A stretch of DNA of 14,997 nucleotides from an uncultured Taibaiella sp. GTDB taxonomy: Bacteria > Bacteroidota > Bacteroidia > Chitinophagales > Chitinophagaceae. The stretch lies in assembly GCA_946886975.1 (NCBI GenBank), contig CAMPJV010000022.1, forward strand, positions 1-14,997, given 5' to 3'. Position 1 is the stretch's first letter. Every line of letters begins with the position of its first letter. A model generated the notes under the pieces. It searched no databases. It saw only the letters and a program-made list of their open reading frames with translations, and was not told the DNA's origin. Position numbers and translations under genes: made by a program. Below, piece by piece: positions 6,921 through 14,572 of the stretch.

Positions 6921-6936
6921 TTGACTATTTAGTCAA
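6921..6936. repeat. Perfect 16-bp palindrome at the tssE-tssF junction
   Basis: TTGACTATTTAGTCAA is an inverted repeat of 7 bp with a 2-bp centre, overlapping the tssE stop codon. The centre is too short for a stable RNA hairpin without opening base pairs, so a protein-binding site or chance is likelier than a terminator. Confidence 0.45.
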
Positions 6937-7357
6937 ATGAAAGCGGGCCAATGAAGAAGCCCGTCTGGAACCTGAACGGTTCGTTACTGCGTGCAATAAA
7001 CCCATTGATAATGATCTCAACCCTTCTTCGGAGCTGTTTATTAACTCCACTATTGTACTCTGATTGCTTTACGTTCACTTCTACAGTAAAGTTGGTCAGC
7101 CTCTTTTCGTAATTAAATACCTGCTTTTTTATTGAGCTGATCACTGCTTCGCGCCGGGCGTCATTCGCCATGTGTATGTCGTAATCATGTTCCCAGAAGT
7201 GAGATCCATAGTGCAGGTCCTGTTTGTTCTCGCCTGTAGGAGTTGTCACGAGCAGGTGAAGGTTTCTGGCTATGGATTCCTTTAGGCTGCAGGTATCTAG
7301 TTTCTTCTTTTCGAAGAATTGTTCAAATCGCAGCGGCAGTTTCAGAAATTCAGGCAT
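6929..7357 (-). CDS. tssE: T6SS baseplate subunit TssE (gp25-like)
   Basis: 142-aa protein of the T4 gp25/GPW lysozyme-like fold family, the wedge component that contacts the sheath end. Visible marks are SIARNLHLLVTTPTGENKQD near 27-46 followed by YGSHFWEHDYD at 50-60, equivalent to the gp25 'nL..LL.T..ge....p.YG' core, then a helix (DARREAVISSIKKQV) and closing strands with TVEVNV, RRRVEIIINGFI and FFIGPLSFD. The length fits TssE. It starts 8 bases after the stop of the PKD-protein gene, so the two are probably translated from one message. Confidence 0.93.
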   Translation of the reverse strand: MPEFLKLPLRFEQFFEKKKLDTCSLKESIARNLHLLVTTPTGENKQDLHYGSHFWEHDYDIHMANDARREAVISSIKKQVFNYEKRLTNFTVEVNVKQSEYNSGVNKQLRRRVEIIINGFIARSNEPFRFQTGFFIGPLSFD

Positions 7358-7365
7358 AGCTATAG

Positions 7366-8406
7366 TTAAAATACTCCAAGAGTGCGCTTCTTATATTTCA
7401 CTTTAAGCACAGTGACGCAGTTGGATTCTGGATCTCTTACTGCCTCTACGGATTTGATATCATACTTCTTCTTGTCATTTATCTTTTGGTAGAAGCTGAT
7501 CAAGGTTTCCCAATCGGTGCCGTTCGCCAATATTTTCGTCTGCCCCCCATTGCACAGGTATTGATTAAAGCTTGACAGGTCCTTCTTCCCTTCTGTTACC
7601 TGGTTAAACATAGCTACAAACTCTTCGTTCGGAATGATAGTTGTCTTCGGCTTTTCGGGTTCGGCTTCTTTATTAGGTTCTTCCTTCTGCAGTGAAGGTG
7701 GAGGTACTATCACAGGAGCAGTCAGATTTTCGTTGACCAAAGGTTGATTGTTCCCTGTCTCAATGGCAGGAAGTACCTGCAGTGTTTTTCTAAATACCTT
7801 TTTTGGGTCATTGTCTACCTTCAGCTCAATAATCCGGGTGCCTGGACTGAGGAAAGTATAGGTGGCAATCTCTTTTGTCTGAACAGGAAAGTCAGGAGAG
7901 TTCAAAACCATCCACTCATAAGAGGTTCCGGCACCTGAAGCAGTGAGATTTATCGGTTCTAGTGCATGGACAGCATCGGGTCCGGTTATGGGGTTAGGCA
8001 GTGTAGTTGTCAGGTTAATAGGCTGATGCAGGCTGGTTATAGTGATACTTACTGATTCCAGGCATTTACCATTTACTGTTGCAGTAATTATGTAATTGCC
8101 TTCTGTACTATACCTATGAGTCACATTAGTTCCTTTCCCGCTGCTATGGTCGCCAAAATCCCAGACTATAGAGGTGCCACCTTTCATCTGAGTGGAAAAT
8201 ACTATCTCCTCTCCCACATAATAGCTGTTAGCCATTCCCGCCGTGTAGCCTTTCAGTGCGATCTCGAAAGGAGTGCATTGTATATCGCTTGCCACCTTAT
8301 ACCCAAGCAGGCCAAGGGAAATCAAAGAAACTAGTGCCATGGTCAGCCACACTCTCTGATCTAAATATTTCCTTGACCGGGTAAATATGTGCGTGTAATG
8401 GTTCAT
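7366..8406 (-). CDS. PKD-domain inner-membrane protein, probable TssP
   Basis: 346-aa type II membrane protein: a short positive N-terminus, one transmembrane helix at about 19-38, and the rest outside the cytoplasmic membrane. Residues 62-125 form a PKD beta-sandwich with the signature WDFGD at 82-86 and HRYSTEGNYIITATV at 97-111. A second, degenerate PKD-like domain spans about 148-212 (YEWMVLNS, YTFLSPGTRIIELKV). A proline- and glutamate-rich linker (230-258) leads to a C-terminal alpha/beta domain (260-346). It lies directly after tssO in the structural operon. In subtype iii, TssJLM is missing and TssN, O, P, Q and R form the envelope complex; an envelope PKD protein here is best read as TssP. 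That symbol is inference from position and topology, so I leave it blank. Confidence 0.88.
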   Translation of the reverse strand: MNHYTHIFTRSRKYLDQRVWLTMALVSLISLGLLGYKVASDIQCTPFEIALKGYTAGMANSYYVGEEIVFSTQMKGGTSIVWDFGDHSSGKGTNVTHRYSTEGNYIITATVNGKCLESVSITITSLHQPINLTTTLPNPITGPDAVHALEPINLTASGAGTSYEWMVLNSPDFPVQTKEIATYTFLSPGTRIIELKVDNDPKKVFRKTLQVLPAIETGNNQPLVNENLTAPVIVPPPSLQKEEPNKEAEPEKPKTTIIPNEEFVAMFNQVTEGKKDLSSFNQYLCNGGQTKILANGTDWETLISFYQKINDKKKYDIKSVEAVRDPESNCVTVLKVKYKKRTLGVF

Positions 8407-8423
8407 TCGTTAGGAGGTTTATT

Positions 8424-8942
8424 TTACCGCTGCATAGACATTATTTGCAGGCGAAGTGCATTTGCCTCCGATCTGGACTGATTCAGATCGCTTTTTAGCA
8501 TCTCTATCTGCTGCAGGTATTGTCCAAGGTTTGCATCTTTATTACTGGCGTCTCTGAGCTGTTTTTTCGCAGCCTGCAGGTCAGCATAGTTCTGTATCAC
8601 GTCCTGGTAAGGCTTCTTCACTGAGGTTTCTCCATTGTCAACCATGTTGTTCAGCTGGTTGAGTTTTCCAGAAATGGTTCCATCGACAAGTTCAGCTTGT
8701 ACGCCTGCCCGGTTAACGGAGTCCAGCAGAGACTTGATCTCAGTGGCTCTTGTGCTAAAAGTTTCGGAAAATGCTTTTTCCTTTTCAAACAACGCTATCT
8801 GGTCGTTCAGACGCTGGTTCTGCTTAAAGGGCACACGCATGCCAAAGAATACGGCTGTGACTATAAGCCCGGTGGTCAGTAAATAGAAAAGAAGGAAATT
8901 TAAGAATGCTTTTCTTCTTTCAGGGGCATTGATTGGTCTCAT
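8424..8942 (-). CDS. tssO: T6SSiii membrane protein TssO
   Basis: 172-aa protein with a short positively charged N-terminus (MRPINAPERRKA), one transmembrane helix at about 13-34, and a long periplasmic coiled coil. Heptad-like helices at about 42-80 and 112-172 flank a central NQLNNMVDNGETSVKKPYQDV segment. The single-span coiled-coil design, size and location between tssK and the PKD gene match TssO, a component restricted to Bacteroidota systems. It is thought to act with TssN and TssP as the envelope anchor that replaces TssJLM. The start (ATG at 8942) follows the tssK stop by 25 bases, and the next gene begins 17 bases after its stop. Confidence 0.88.
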   Translation of the reverse strand: MRPINAPERRKAFLNFLLFYLLTTGLIVTAVFFGMRVPFKQNQRLNDQIALFEKEKAFSETFSTRATEIKSLLDSVNRAGVQAELVDGTISGKLNQLNNMVDNGETSVKKPYQDVIQNYADLQAAKKQLRDASNKDANLGQYLQQIEMLKSDLNQSRSEANALRLQIMSMQR

Positions 8943-8967
8943 AATAAGTTAAGGTTTTTACCTGTTT

Positions 8968-10137
8968 TTATCCAAAGAATCTTCTTCTCGCCTTAGGCTG
9001 CTGTGCCATTCCCGCTACTTCTGGTTGTTCTTCCTTCACAAATATGCCGGTCTCTTTGCGCTTGCCGATAAATTCCAGATTACTCAAAGAATCGAACAGC
9101 TTTCCTACCACCCGGACAAATACAGCCATCTTTTGGATGTTTTTGTTTACGTCGTTGTTGTCGTACCTCATATTCGCCATGCCGCTAAGCATGGTTTCAA
9201 GCTCTCCTTGTTTCAGTTCACACCATTCACTCATGTAGTTCATCAGTTCCTCTTTCCCACTGCCGATTCTCAGGTCTACTGTATTCTTCATCACGCGGGA
9301 AAGACTTACCACCGTGGCAAACAATGCTGCAGGTGATTCATGAAGTAACCCCCAGCGAAAGTTAGTTATTGCCTGCCCGAGGTAAAGCATCACCCTGTCG
9401 CAAAGGAACAGAACTAGTTCAGAAAGGTCGTTCTGCTGGCTTTTCTTAAAGATCTTTTGTACTATTTGCGTGCATTTGGCTTCAAGCCCACTGAGAAACT
9501 GATCGAGTTCTCCGTGAAGAGCAACGAGGTCAGGGTGTGCGCCTACAGAGTAACACGCAGGTATGTATTCCTCCTCAACGCGGACCGCATTGCCGTTTAT
9601 TCCAACTTTGCCCACAAATAAGGCATAAGGATTGCCCGCAAACTGGTTGTACTGGTTTTCGTTGATCACATGCACCTCAAATGAGGGCACTGAATAGGGA
9701 TAGCGTGGAGGATTTGACGAAAGATCCGGGCTACCAGTCGGCTGTGTCTCAAATGGGTTTACCGTCAGTACTACCCACCAGGTCGTTTCTCCGGCTGATG
9801 GGGAAAACTGAAACGAAGCTGCTGGCACGCCGTCAGTTTCGCGGCCCGTGTTTGCAAGGCCTGGCAGATTTATCCTGACGCCGCCGGGAGTGATGGCCTG
9901 GCAGGAAAGCACAGAAGCCCGCAAGGTATTCTGATTGTCCAGTGATATCTTTACGTTGAAGCTGTCTTCTCCCGCCGCAGAGGATGGCAGTACTCCGTAT
10001 CTCAACGGGGAAAGATTTAAAGCGGCCACGTCATGCAATGAATCTCTCACTGCACAATCCTGGGCTATGAAATGATTCTTGTTGATCTTCATTCCATCCA
10101 CCCAGTTAACAGGGAAATGTTTTATCTGGTCTTTCAT
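8968..10137 (-). CDS. tssK: T6SS baseplate subunit TssK
   Basis: 389-aa baseplate connector. The N-terminus FPVNWVDGMKINKNHFIAQD (8-27) is the TssK signature (W..GM.l...HF...D), followed by the LSPLRYGVLP strand. The middle contains beta-rich shell strands (GVRINLPG, TTWWVVLTVNPF), and the C-terminal third is helical, ending in a Lys/Arg-rich tail. TssK links the wedge proteins to the membrane complex; in subtype iii that partner is probably TssN/TssO rather than TssL/TssM. It is shorter than typical proteobacterial TssK (about 440 aa), as usual for this phylum. It begins 8 bases after the tssN stop. Confidence 0.94.
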   Translation of the reverse strand: MKDQIKHFPVNWVDGMKINKNHFIAQDCAVRDSLHDVAALNLSPLRYGVLPSSAAGEDSFNVKISLDNQNTLRASVLSCQAITPGGVRINLPGLANTGRETDGVPAASFQFSPSAGETTWWVVLTVNPFETQPTGSPDLSSNPPRYPYSVPSFEVHVINENQYNQFAGNPYALFVGKVGINGNAVRVEEEYIPACYSVGAHPDLVALHGELDQFLSGLEAKCTQIVQKIFKKSQQNDLSELVLFLCDRVMLYLGQAITNFRWGLLHESPAALFATVVSLSRVMKNTVDLRIGSGKEELMNYMSEWCELKQGELETMLSGMANMRYDNNDVNKNIQKMAVFVRVVGKLFDSLSNLEFIGKRKETGIFVKEEQPEVAGMAQQPKARRRFFG

Positions 10138-10145
10138 AAGTCTGC

Positions 10146-11003
10146 TTAATTAGTAGTCGCTATCCTTTCACAGATGATCACTGTATTTTCCTTGATTCCA
10201 TTTTCTTTTATTGTGAGGGCAGGATCAAGTATCCTTTGGGGCTCATACCACTTGGGCTTTTTCCTGAACCACCACTCATGCGCTGCGCTCTTGTCGTCCA
10301 GGAACTCAATTGGTGTTTCACTCTGCAATTCATTATAGTCGTTGATGAAATGATAGTAAAGTTCGCCAAGAGGAAGGTTCTCCAATGCCCGTGCTCTGAA
10401 GTAGGTTTTCCGGTAATCGCTGTCCTTTTTTGCGATCTCAAACCCGATTACAAGCAACCGCTCGTTCGCGTTCTCATCAGGGAGTTCAATGCCTTTAGTT
10501 ACCGGATACTTCCATGTAGTGAATTGTGCCGCTGGAATACGGTAAGCTGCGTTGAAAGTATGCGACACCAATAGGGGCACGAAGAACGTCAGCCCACTCA
10601 TTAGGGTGGGGTAAAACATAAATGAGTTGCCCTTGAGAAAGTACAGCAAAGATGAGAAGATCACGACCGTGAACAGGATGACTGACACTGCAAAGAACAC
10701 CTCACCGATCAATATTTTATTGTTCCCTTCCCGCTGCAGGAAATAGCGTTCATGCATCATGAGCATGTGGATAATGCCAAATAGCAGAAAAATTCCAGCA
10801 AGTACCCAGTAGATGATGAAAAGGTTATCAATAACCATTAGAGATGCGTACGCCACCAATGAAGTAACCGCTGATGATACCACACCGTATATCACGGGTC
10901 GTTTACCGGCAAACCCACTCACAAACTGACGCGCTACAGCCAGGACGGCTATAGATCCGGCAAAAGTCCCGATTATGTAAAACAAAAAGAATTTAAGTGC
11001 CAT
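10146..11003 (-). CDS. tssN: T6SSiii inner-membrane protein TssN
   Basis: 285-aa polytopic membrane protein with about five helices (5-25, 36-57, 62-82, 99-122, 130-150) and a soluble C-terminal domain of roughly 130 residues, which should be cytoplasmic or periplasmic depending on the true helix count. The C-terminal domain has strands LLVIGFEIAKK (183-193) and NTVIICERI (273-281), with PLGELYYHFINDYNE between. The W-containing WWFRKKPKWYEPQRILDPALTIKENGIKENT stretch spans 244-274. This ending (L.P..TI.ENGI.ENT.I.CERI) has the look of a ubiquitin-like beta-grasp fold; that is inference. Size, topology and position between tssG and tssK match TssN, a subtype-iii hallmark. Confidence 0.9.
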   Translation of the reverse strand: MALKFFLFYIIGTFAGSIAVLAVARQFVSGFAGKRPVIYGVVSSAVTSLVAYASLMVIDNLFIIYWVLAGIFLLFGIIHMLMMHERYFLQREGNNKILIGEVFFAVSVILFTVVIFSSLLYFLKGNSFMFYPTLMSGLTFFVPLLVSHTFNAAYRIPAAQFTTWKYPVTKGIELPDENANERLLVIGFEIAKKDSDYRKTYFRARALENLPLGELYYHFINDYNELQSETPIEFLDDKSAAHEWWFRKKPKWYEPQRILDPALTIKENGIKENTVIICERIATTN

Positions 11004-11017
11004 TATTCATTAGTTCT

Positions 11018-11923
11018 TTAGATGGTAAGGCTATAGCCAAGTAACCATTCTGTTTCAACTGTACCTTGCTCTGTAACTGCGAACTCGTAATCAAAGGTTG
11101 CATCTACCGCTACCGGTATAGTCATCTCTTCAAATCGCTTCAGCAACTTTCCATAAGACTCATGTTCCGGAAAGTTCGTTATCTCAGTCGCGCTTAGCTC
11201 CTGTATAGTAAATACCCAACTCACCGAAAAGTCAGTATATCCGCTCCCTGCTACCGTATCGACGCCTAGTTCCCCCTGCCCGAGGCATGTTGCTGTATCA
11301 ATAGCAAATGTCCCTGATACATGCTTCTCTTCTCCGCGTACCGGCTTGCCGAGCACCAGTTGGAGGGCTTTCGCTGTTAGCTGGAGGTTGCCCTTTATGC
11401 GAGCCAGCCATGGCATGATCCGTATCAGCCTCGAAGCCGGCGCTGCCGGCAGTGTCGGAGAGATGTCCCAAAATTCAAAGAAAAGCTTCTCAAGGCTGCC
11501 TTCGTACATCCCCTTAGCTAATTTCCTTTCCTCCTGCTCCACCGTAATCGCATAACGAAAGAACTCCTGTTCTAGTGGCTGAAAGAACCTGCGGGCGTTT
11601 TTCTCTTCTTCTTTAAAGCGGCGATACTCATCCACCATGCTGCCTACGCTTGATGTCTTACTATTCCCTTTGGTCTGGTGAAACAAGCCTTCTGGCAGTC
11701 GGTCATATATGCCGTCCCTATGAATGGTGATTTCCACCTGCTCCTCCTGCGGGTCTTTTTGCTCATTGACCAGGAAGTCGGGCCGGAAGCTCCTCTGGAA
11801 AGAACCAACCGGCCGCAGGATCAGGTTATCGAACGGAAAGCCCTTGTCCAGTACCTCTGCACCTAATGCCTCGGCCTTCAGCAAGGCAAGTCGGGCATTG
11901 TCATATTTGTTCAATATAGGCAT
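11018..11923 (-). CDS. tssG: T6SS baseplate subunit TssG
   Basis: 301-aa protein of the Bacteroidota TssG form. The clearest mark is HRDGIYDRLPEGLFHQ at 68-83, followed by a helix rich in Glu, Arg and Lys (YRRFKEEEKNARRFFQPLEQEFFRYAI), then LFFEFWDI and the segment LIRIMPWLARIKGNLQLTAKALQLVLGKPV, and a beta-rich C-terminus ending in EWLLGYSLTI. TssG pairs with TssF in the wedge. It is the first gene of the seven-gene operon, so the promoter should lie in the 295-bp region upstream. Spacing to tssN is 14 bases. Confidence 0.92.
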   Translation of the reverse strand: MPILNKYDNARLALLKAEALGAEVLDKGFPFDNLILRPVGSFQRSFRPDFLVNEQKDPQEEQVEITIHRDGIYDRLPEGLFHQTKGNSKTSSVGSMVDEYRRFKEEEKNARRFFQPLEQEFFRYAITVEQEERKLAKGMYEGSLEKLFFEFWDISPTLPAAPASRLIRIMPWLARIKGNLQLTAKALQLVLGKPVRGEEKHVSGTFAIDTATCLGQGELGVDTVAGSGYTDFSVSWVFTIQELSATEITNFPEHESYGKLLKRFEEMTIPVAVDATFDYEFAVTEQGTVETEWLLGYSLTI

Positions 11924-12218
11924 AGAAATAATGGAGCAGCATTTACTGCCCTTTGCAAACTATGTGATAAGCGCAAATAAAGCTAAAAATCATATCGCAA
12001 TAATCAAACTTTCCTGCTTGTAACTTTATTGCCGATAGGAGGAAATACTGTCGCTATTCCTTTTTTTAGGCTATTCTCATACAACGGTCCGAGCTATTCT
12101 ACACTTTCGTATAAATTACATAAATTTAATCATTCCTAACCGTGGCTAAGAATGACTGGTGGTAAATCAATGAAAGGTTAGTAGCTTTCAGTGACTTTTT
12201 GAATAAATACATTCATCT
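11924..12218. promoter_or_regulatory. Divergent promoter region between tssG operon and hcp2-vgrG-tssB
   Basis: This 295-bp AT-rich gap separates two divergently transcribed T6SS operons and must hold both promoters. I see no gene in it. It contains the imperfect dyad at 12131-12154. It also holds a weak hairpin followed by T7 on the plus strand (arms 12040-12047 and 12055-12061, Ts to 12067), which resembles a poor intrinsic terminator. No exact TTTG/TAnnTTTG promoter is present; TAGCTTTC near 12182 is one base off the -7 element but lacks a good -33 partner. Confidence 0.6.
12131..12154. promoter_or_regulatory. Imperfect dyad, candidate operator for both T6SS operons
   Basis: Arms CATTCCTAACC and GGCTAAGAATG face each other across a GT centre; 9 of 11 positions are complementary. 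It lies 64 bases upstream of the hcp2 start. Two-base centre and 11-bp arms suit a dimeric regulator better than an RNA hairpin. GGTTAG, the complement of part of the left arm, recurs at 12176-12181. Confidence 0.4.
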
Positions 12219-12605
12219 ATGAGTTTTACGGCTAAGTTTAAGGCAGCAGGTAAGGAAATGAATGTGCTTGACTGCGATTATAATCTTCGACAGGAGGTAG
12301 ACGCCACCGGCAGACCATCTTCCGTTACTCGAGGCGGAAGGATTAGAATGACGGTAGAGAGTTCCGCAGAAACAGACTTGTTTGAGTGGATGTGCAACAA
12401 CTTCGAGCGAAAAGACGGTACAATTACATTCTTTAAGGCAGATTCGGAGGGAACCCTCAAGGAATTGAATTTTAAGGAGGGGTACCTTATTGAATTCGAG
12501 GAGCGTTTCGACTCTGTCGGTAGTAATCCTATGACCATAAACCTGACCATTTCTGCAAAGGAGATTACAATGGGTAATGGAACTCATAAGAACGAGTGGG
12601 TATAA
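12219..12605 (+). CDS. tssD: Type VI secretion tube protein TssD (Hcp), second copy
   Basis: 128-aa Hcp family tube subunit. Family marks are GKEMNVLDCDYNL, VDATGRPSS, RGGRIRMTVESS, WMCNN, GTLKELNFKEGYL, MTINLTISAKEITM and a terminal HKNEWV. It lies directly ahead of vgrG and tssB, so it is likely to be the structural tube protein of this machine. Compared with the copy at 54-455 it is shorter and has different surface stretches but the same strand order. The ATG at 12219 follows an AT-rich leader (AAATACATTCATCT) without Shine-Dalgarno. The gap to vgrG is 63 bases with no visible terminator. Confidence 0.95.
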   Translation: MSFTAKFKAAGKEMNVLDCDYNLRQEVDATGRPSSVTRGGRIRMTVESSAETDLFEWMCNNFERKDGTITFFKADSEGTLKELNFKEGYLIEFEERFDSVGSNPMTINLTISAKEITMGNGTHKNEWV

Positions 12606-12668
12606 TGACCTGACCTCTTATCGTTTCCCTCTGTTGCAGAGTAGTATTTCAATCATAAAACGTCTAAT

Positions 12669-14552
12669 ATGTCTGAGAGTACAGAAGGCAGCTTTGAACT
12701 TATTCAGAGTAAGTTAAAGGTTGAAGGCAATAGTGCTGAGATCATCTATTCAAATCTTGTGATCAACCAGGCACTCGCTGACGTAAATACATTCTCCTTT
12801 GTATGGCGGCAGGAAGAAGGTGAGCCAACAATGGCTGCACATGTTGACTTCTATAAAAAGTACCTTTCGAAGGAAGTAACTATTTCAATAAAGGATTTTA
12901 GTTTCAAAGGGTTCATAAGTGCTATTAACTGCCTGAGACAGGATGAGCTGGGAGTAGACTATGAGATCATGGGCACCGGCCTGTTTGGAAAGCTGGACGA
13001 GGTGCCTGAATGCAACTCTTTTATCAAGAAGAGTCTGGATCAGATATTCAAAGATGTTAACAAATCCCAGGGAACAAAGCTGAAACTTGAACCAAAACAT
13101 ACTAAGGAGCTTTTCTATACCGTCCAGTACAACCAGACTACATTTGACTTCTATAAAATGCTCGCGGCGCGATATGGTGAGTGGCTTTACTATACTGGCA
13201 CAGAGCTTGTTTTAGGCCCCCCAAGCGGTAGTGCTGTGTCCCTGAAGTTTGATATCGATGTTCTTGATGTATCAATAAAAGCCAGGAGCAGAAAGGCAAC
13301 TTCCCTTGGTGTTGGGTATGACCATTATAAAGGACAGGTAACTGAGAGCCCGCACGCAAAAGGATCGTTTGGTTCTGGGCTGTTGTCGGCGACAACAGCC
13401 GCCGGGGACACCTCATTCGGGAGTAGCCATGCTGCTGCTTTTTATTCTAATGCAGCTAACTCTGCAACGCTTAAAGAAATGAGTCTTTTGCAGCAGAAGG
13501 CTGCTGCTGCATCGTCGGTAACGATAACAGGTTCTACGCACAACAGTAATCTTGCGCCTGGAAGGAAATTGAAACTATTAAGCAGGAGCAATGGCAATGA
13601 GGGTGAATATATCATCACCGAGGTTCGTCATTATTCTGAAAGTCCCAGCAATTACGAAAATCATTTCGTTGCTATTCCGGCTGAAATAGAAGTTCCACCT
13701 TATACGGATCCACTGCGCTTTACAGTGTGTCGGTCACAACCAGCGGTGGTAGTGGACAATGAAGATAAGGACGGACTGGACAGGATTAAGGTACGGTTTC
13801 CCTGGATGCAGTCAGGAGAGTCTACGCCGTGGATTAACGTGATGACACCATATGCAGGAAAGAACAAGGGCTTCAGGTTTCTTCCGGAGGTAGGGGAGGA
13901 GGTTCAGGTAGATTTTGTAGACAACAACGCGGAAAGACCATTCATGATCGGTGCGATATATACGGAGAAGGACAAGTCGGGAACTGCGCATAAAGGCAAT
14001 CATCTAAAAACAATTGGATCACGGTCAGGTAGACGACTGGAAATGGACGACAATGAGGGATGGCTGAAACTTGTCGATAACCATTCCGGAGGAAAGCAGG
14101 TAAACGGGATTACGATGCGGAAGTCGAAAAATGATCAGTTTCTGACATTAGCCTCATTCAAGGACGATGATAACTTTTTCGCTGTTAGTTTCAACAAAGA
14201 GAACAGTGATCTATTGGAAATATCCGTGTCCGATGGAGGCTCTAAGGTGGCCGAGATCACACTTGATAAAAAGAAAAGGAAGATAATAATTAAATCCATG
14301 GATAGTATAGAGCTTACTGCTGACAAAAAGATTAGTCTGAGTGCTCCGGAAATTAGCATTAGTGCGAACCAGGAACTGAAAATGGAAGGGAAGACCAAGG
14401 GTGTTGACATTTCCGGTATGAAGGTGGCAATGGAGGCGACGAGTTCGATGGAGGTAAAAGGAATAAATACGAAAGTAGAAGGCTCTGCCAAACTGGAACT
14501 ATCGAGTGCTGCGCTTGCATCAATGGAAGCCGCCCTGGTTAAGATCAACTAA
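12669..14552 (+). CDS. tssI: T6SS spike protein VgrG (TssI)
   Basis: 627-aa spike subunit that trimerises at the tip of the Hcp tube. Residues about 1-355 are the gp27/gp44-like part, with FEL.QSKLKV at the start, FDFYKMLAARYGEWLYYTGTELVLG near 158-182, and an Ala/Ser/Gly-rich stretch at 225-285. The gp5 OB-fold follows at about 360-440: DKDGLDRIKVRFPWMQSGE, WINVMTPYAGKNKGFRFLPEVGEEV and ERPFMIGAIYTE. The C-terminus (about 520-627) is a repetitive beta-helix needle (KISLSAPEISISANQELKMEG onward) ending in ALVKIN. It has no added toxin domain, so cargo must attach through PAAR or adaptors such as the cassette at 1095-5025. tssB begins 20 bases downstream. Confidence 0.97.
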   Translation: MSESTEGSFELIQSKLKVEGNSAEIIYSNLVINQALADVNTFSFVWRQEEGEPTMAAHVDFYKKYLSKEVTISIKDFSFKGFISAINCLRQDELGVDYEIMGTGLFGKLDEVPECNSFIKKSLDQIFKDVNKSQGTKLKLEPKHTKELFYTVQYNQTTFDFYKMLAARYGEWLYYTGTELVLGPPSGSAVSLKFDIDVLDVSIKARSRKATSLGVGYDHYKGQVTESPHAKGSFGSGLLSATTAAGDTSFGSSHAAAFYSNAANSATLKEMSLLQQKAAAASSVTITGSTHNSNLAPGRKLKLLSRSNGNEGEYIITEVRHYSESPSNYENHFVAIPAEIEVPPYTDPLRFTVCRSQPAVVVDNEDKDGLDRIKVRFPWMQSGESTPWINVMTPYAGKNKGFRFLPEVGEEVQVDFVDNNAERPFMIGAIYTEKDKSGTAHKGNHLKTIGSRSGRRLEMDDNEGWLKLVDNHSGGKQVNGITMRKSKNDQFLTLASFKDDDNFFAVSFNKENSDLLEISVSDGGSKVAEITLDKKKRKIIIKSMDSIELTADKKISLSAPEISISANQELKMEGKTKGVDISGMKVAMEATSSMEVKGINTKVEGSAKLELSSAALASMEAALVKIN

Positions 14553-14572
14553 AAGCAAGCAGAACAGAGATT

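Noticed and set aside
8412..8417. AGGAGG on the plus strand
   Set aside because: It looks like a strong Shine-Dalgarno but no plus-strand gene follows; it falls between two minus-strand genes and is probably chance.
12213..12587. 124-aa and 90-aa minus-strand frames
   Set aside because: Both are antisense to the second hcp gene, whose family motifs are clear on the plus strand.
14135..14548. 137-aa minus-strand reading frame
   Set aside because: It lies fully antisense to the VgrG beta-helix; its Ser/Ile-rich content is the mirror of that repetitive coding sequence.
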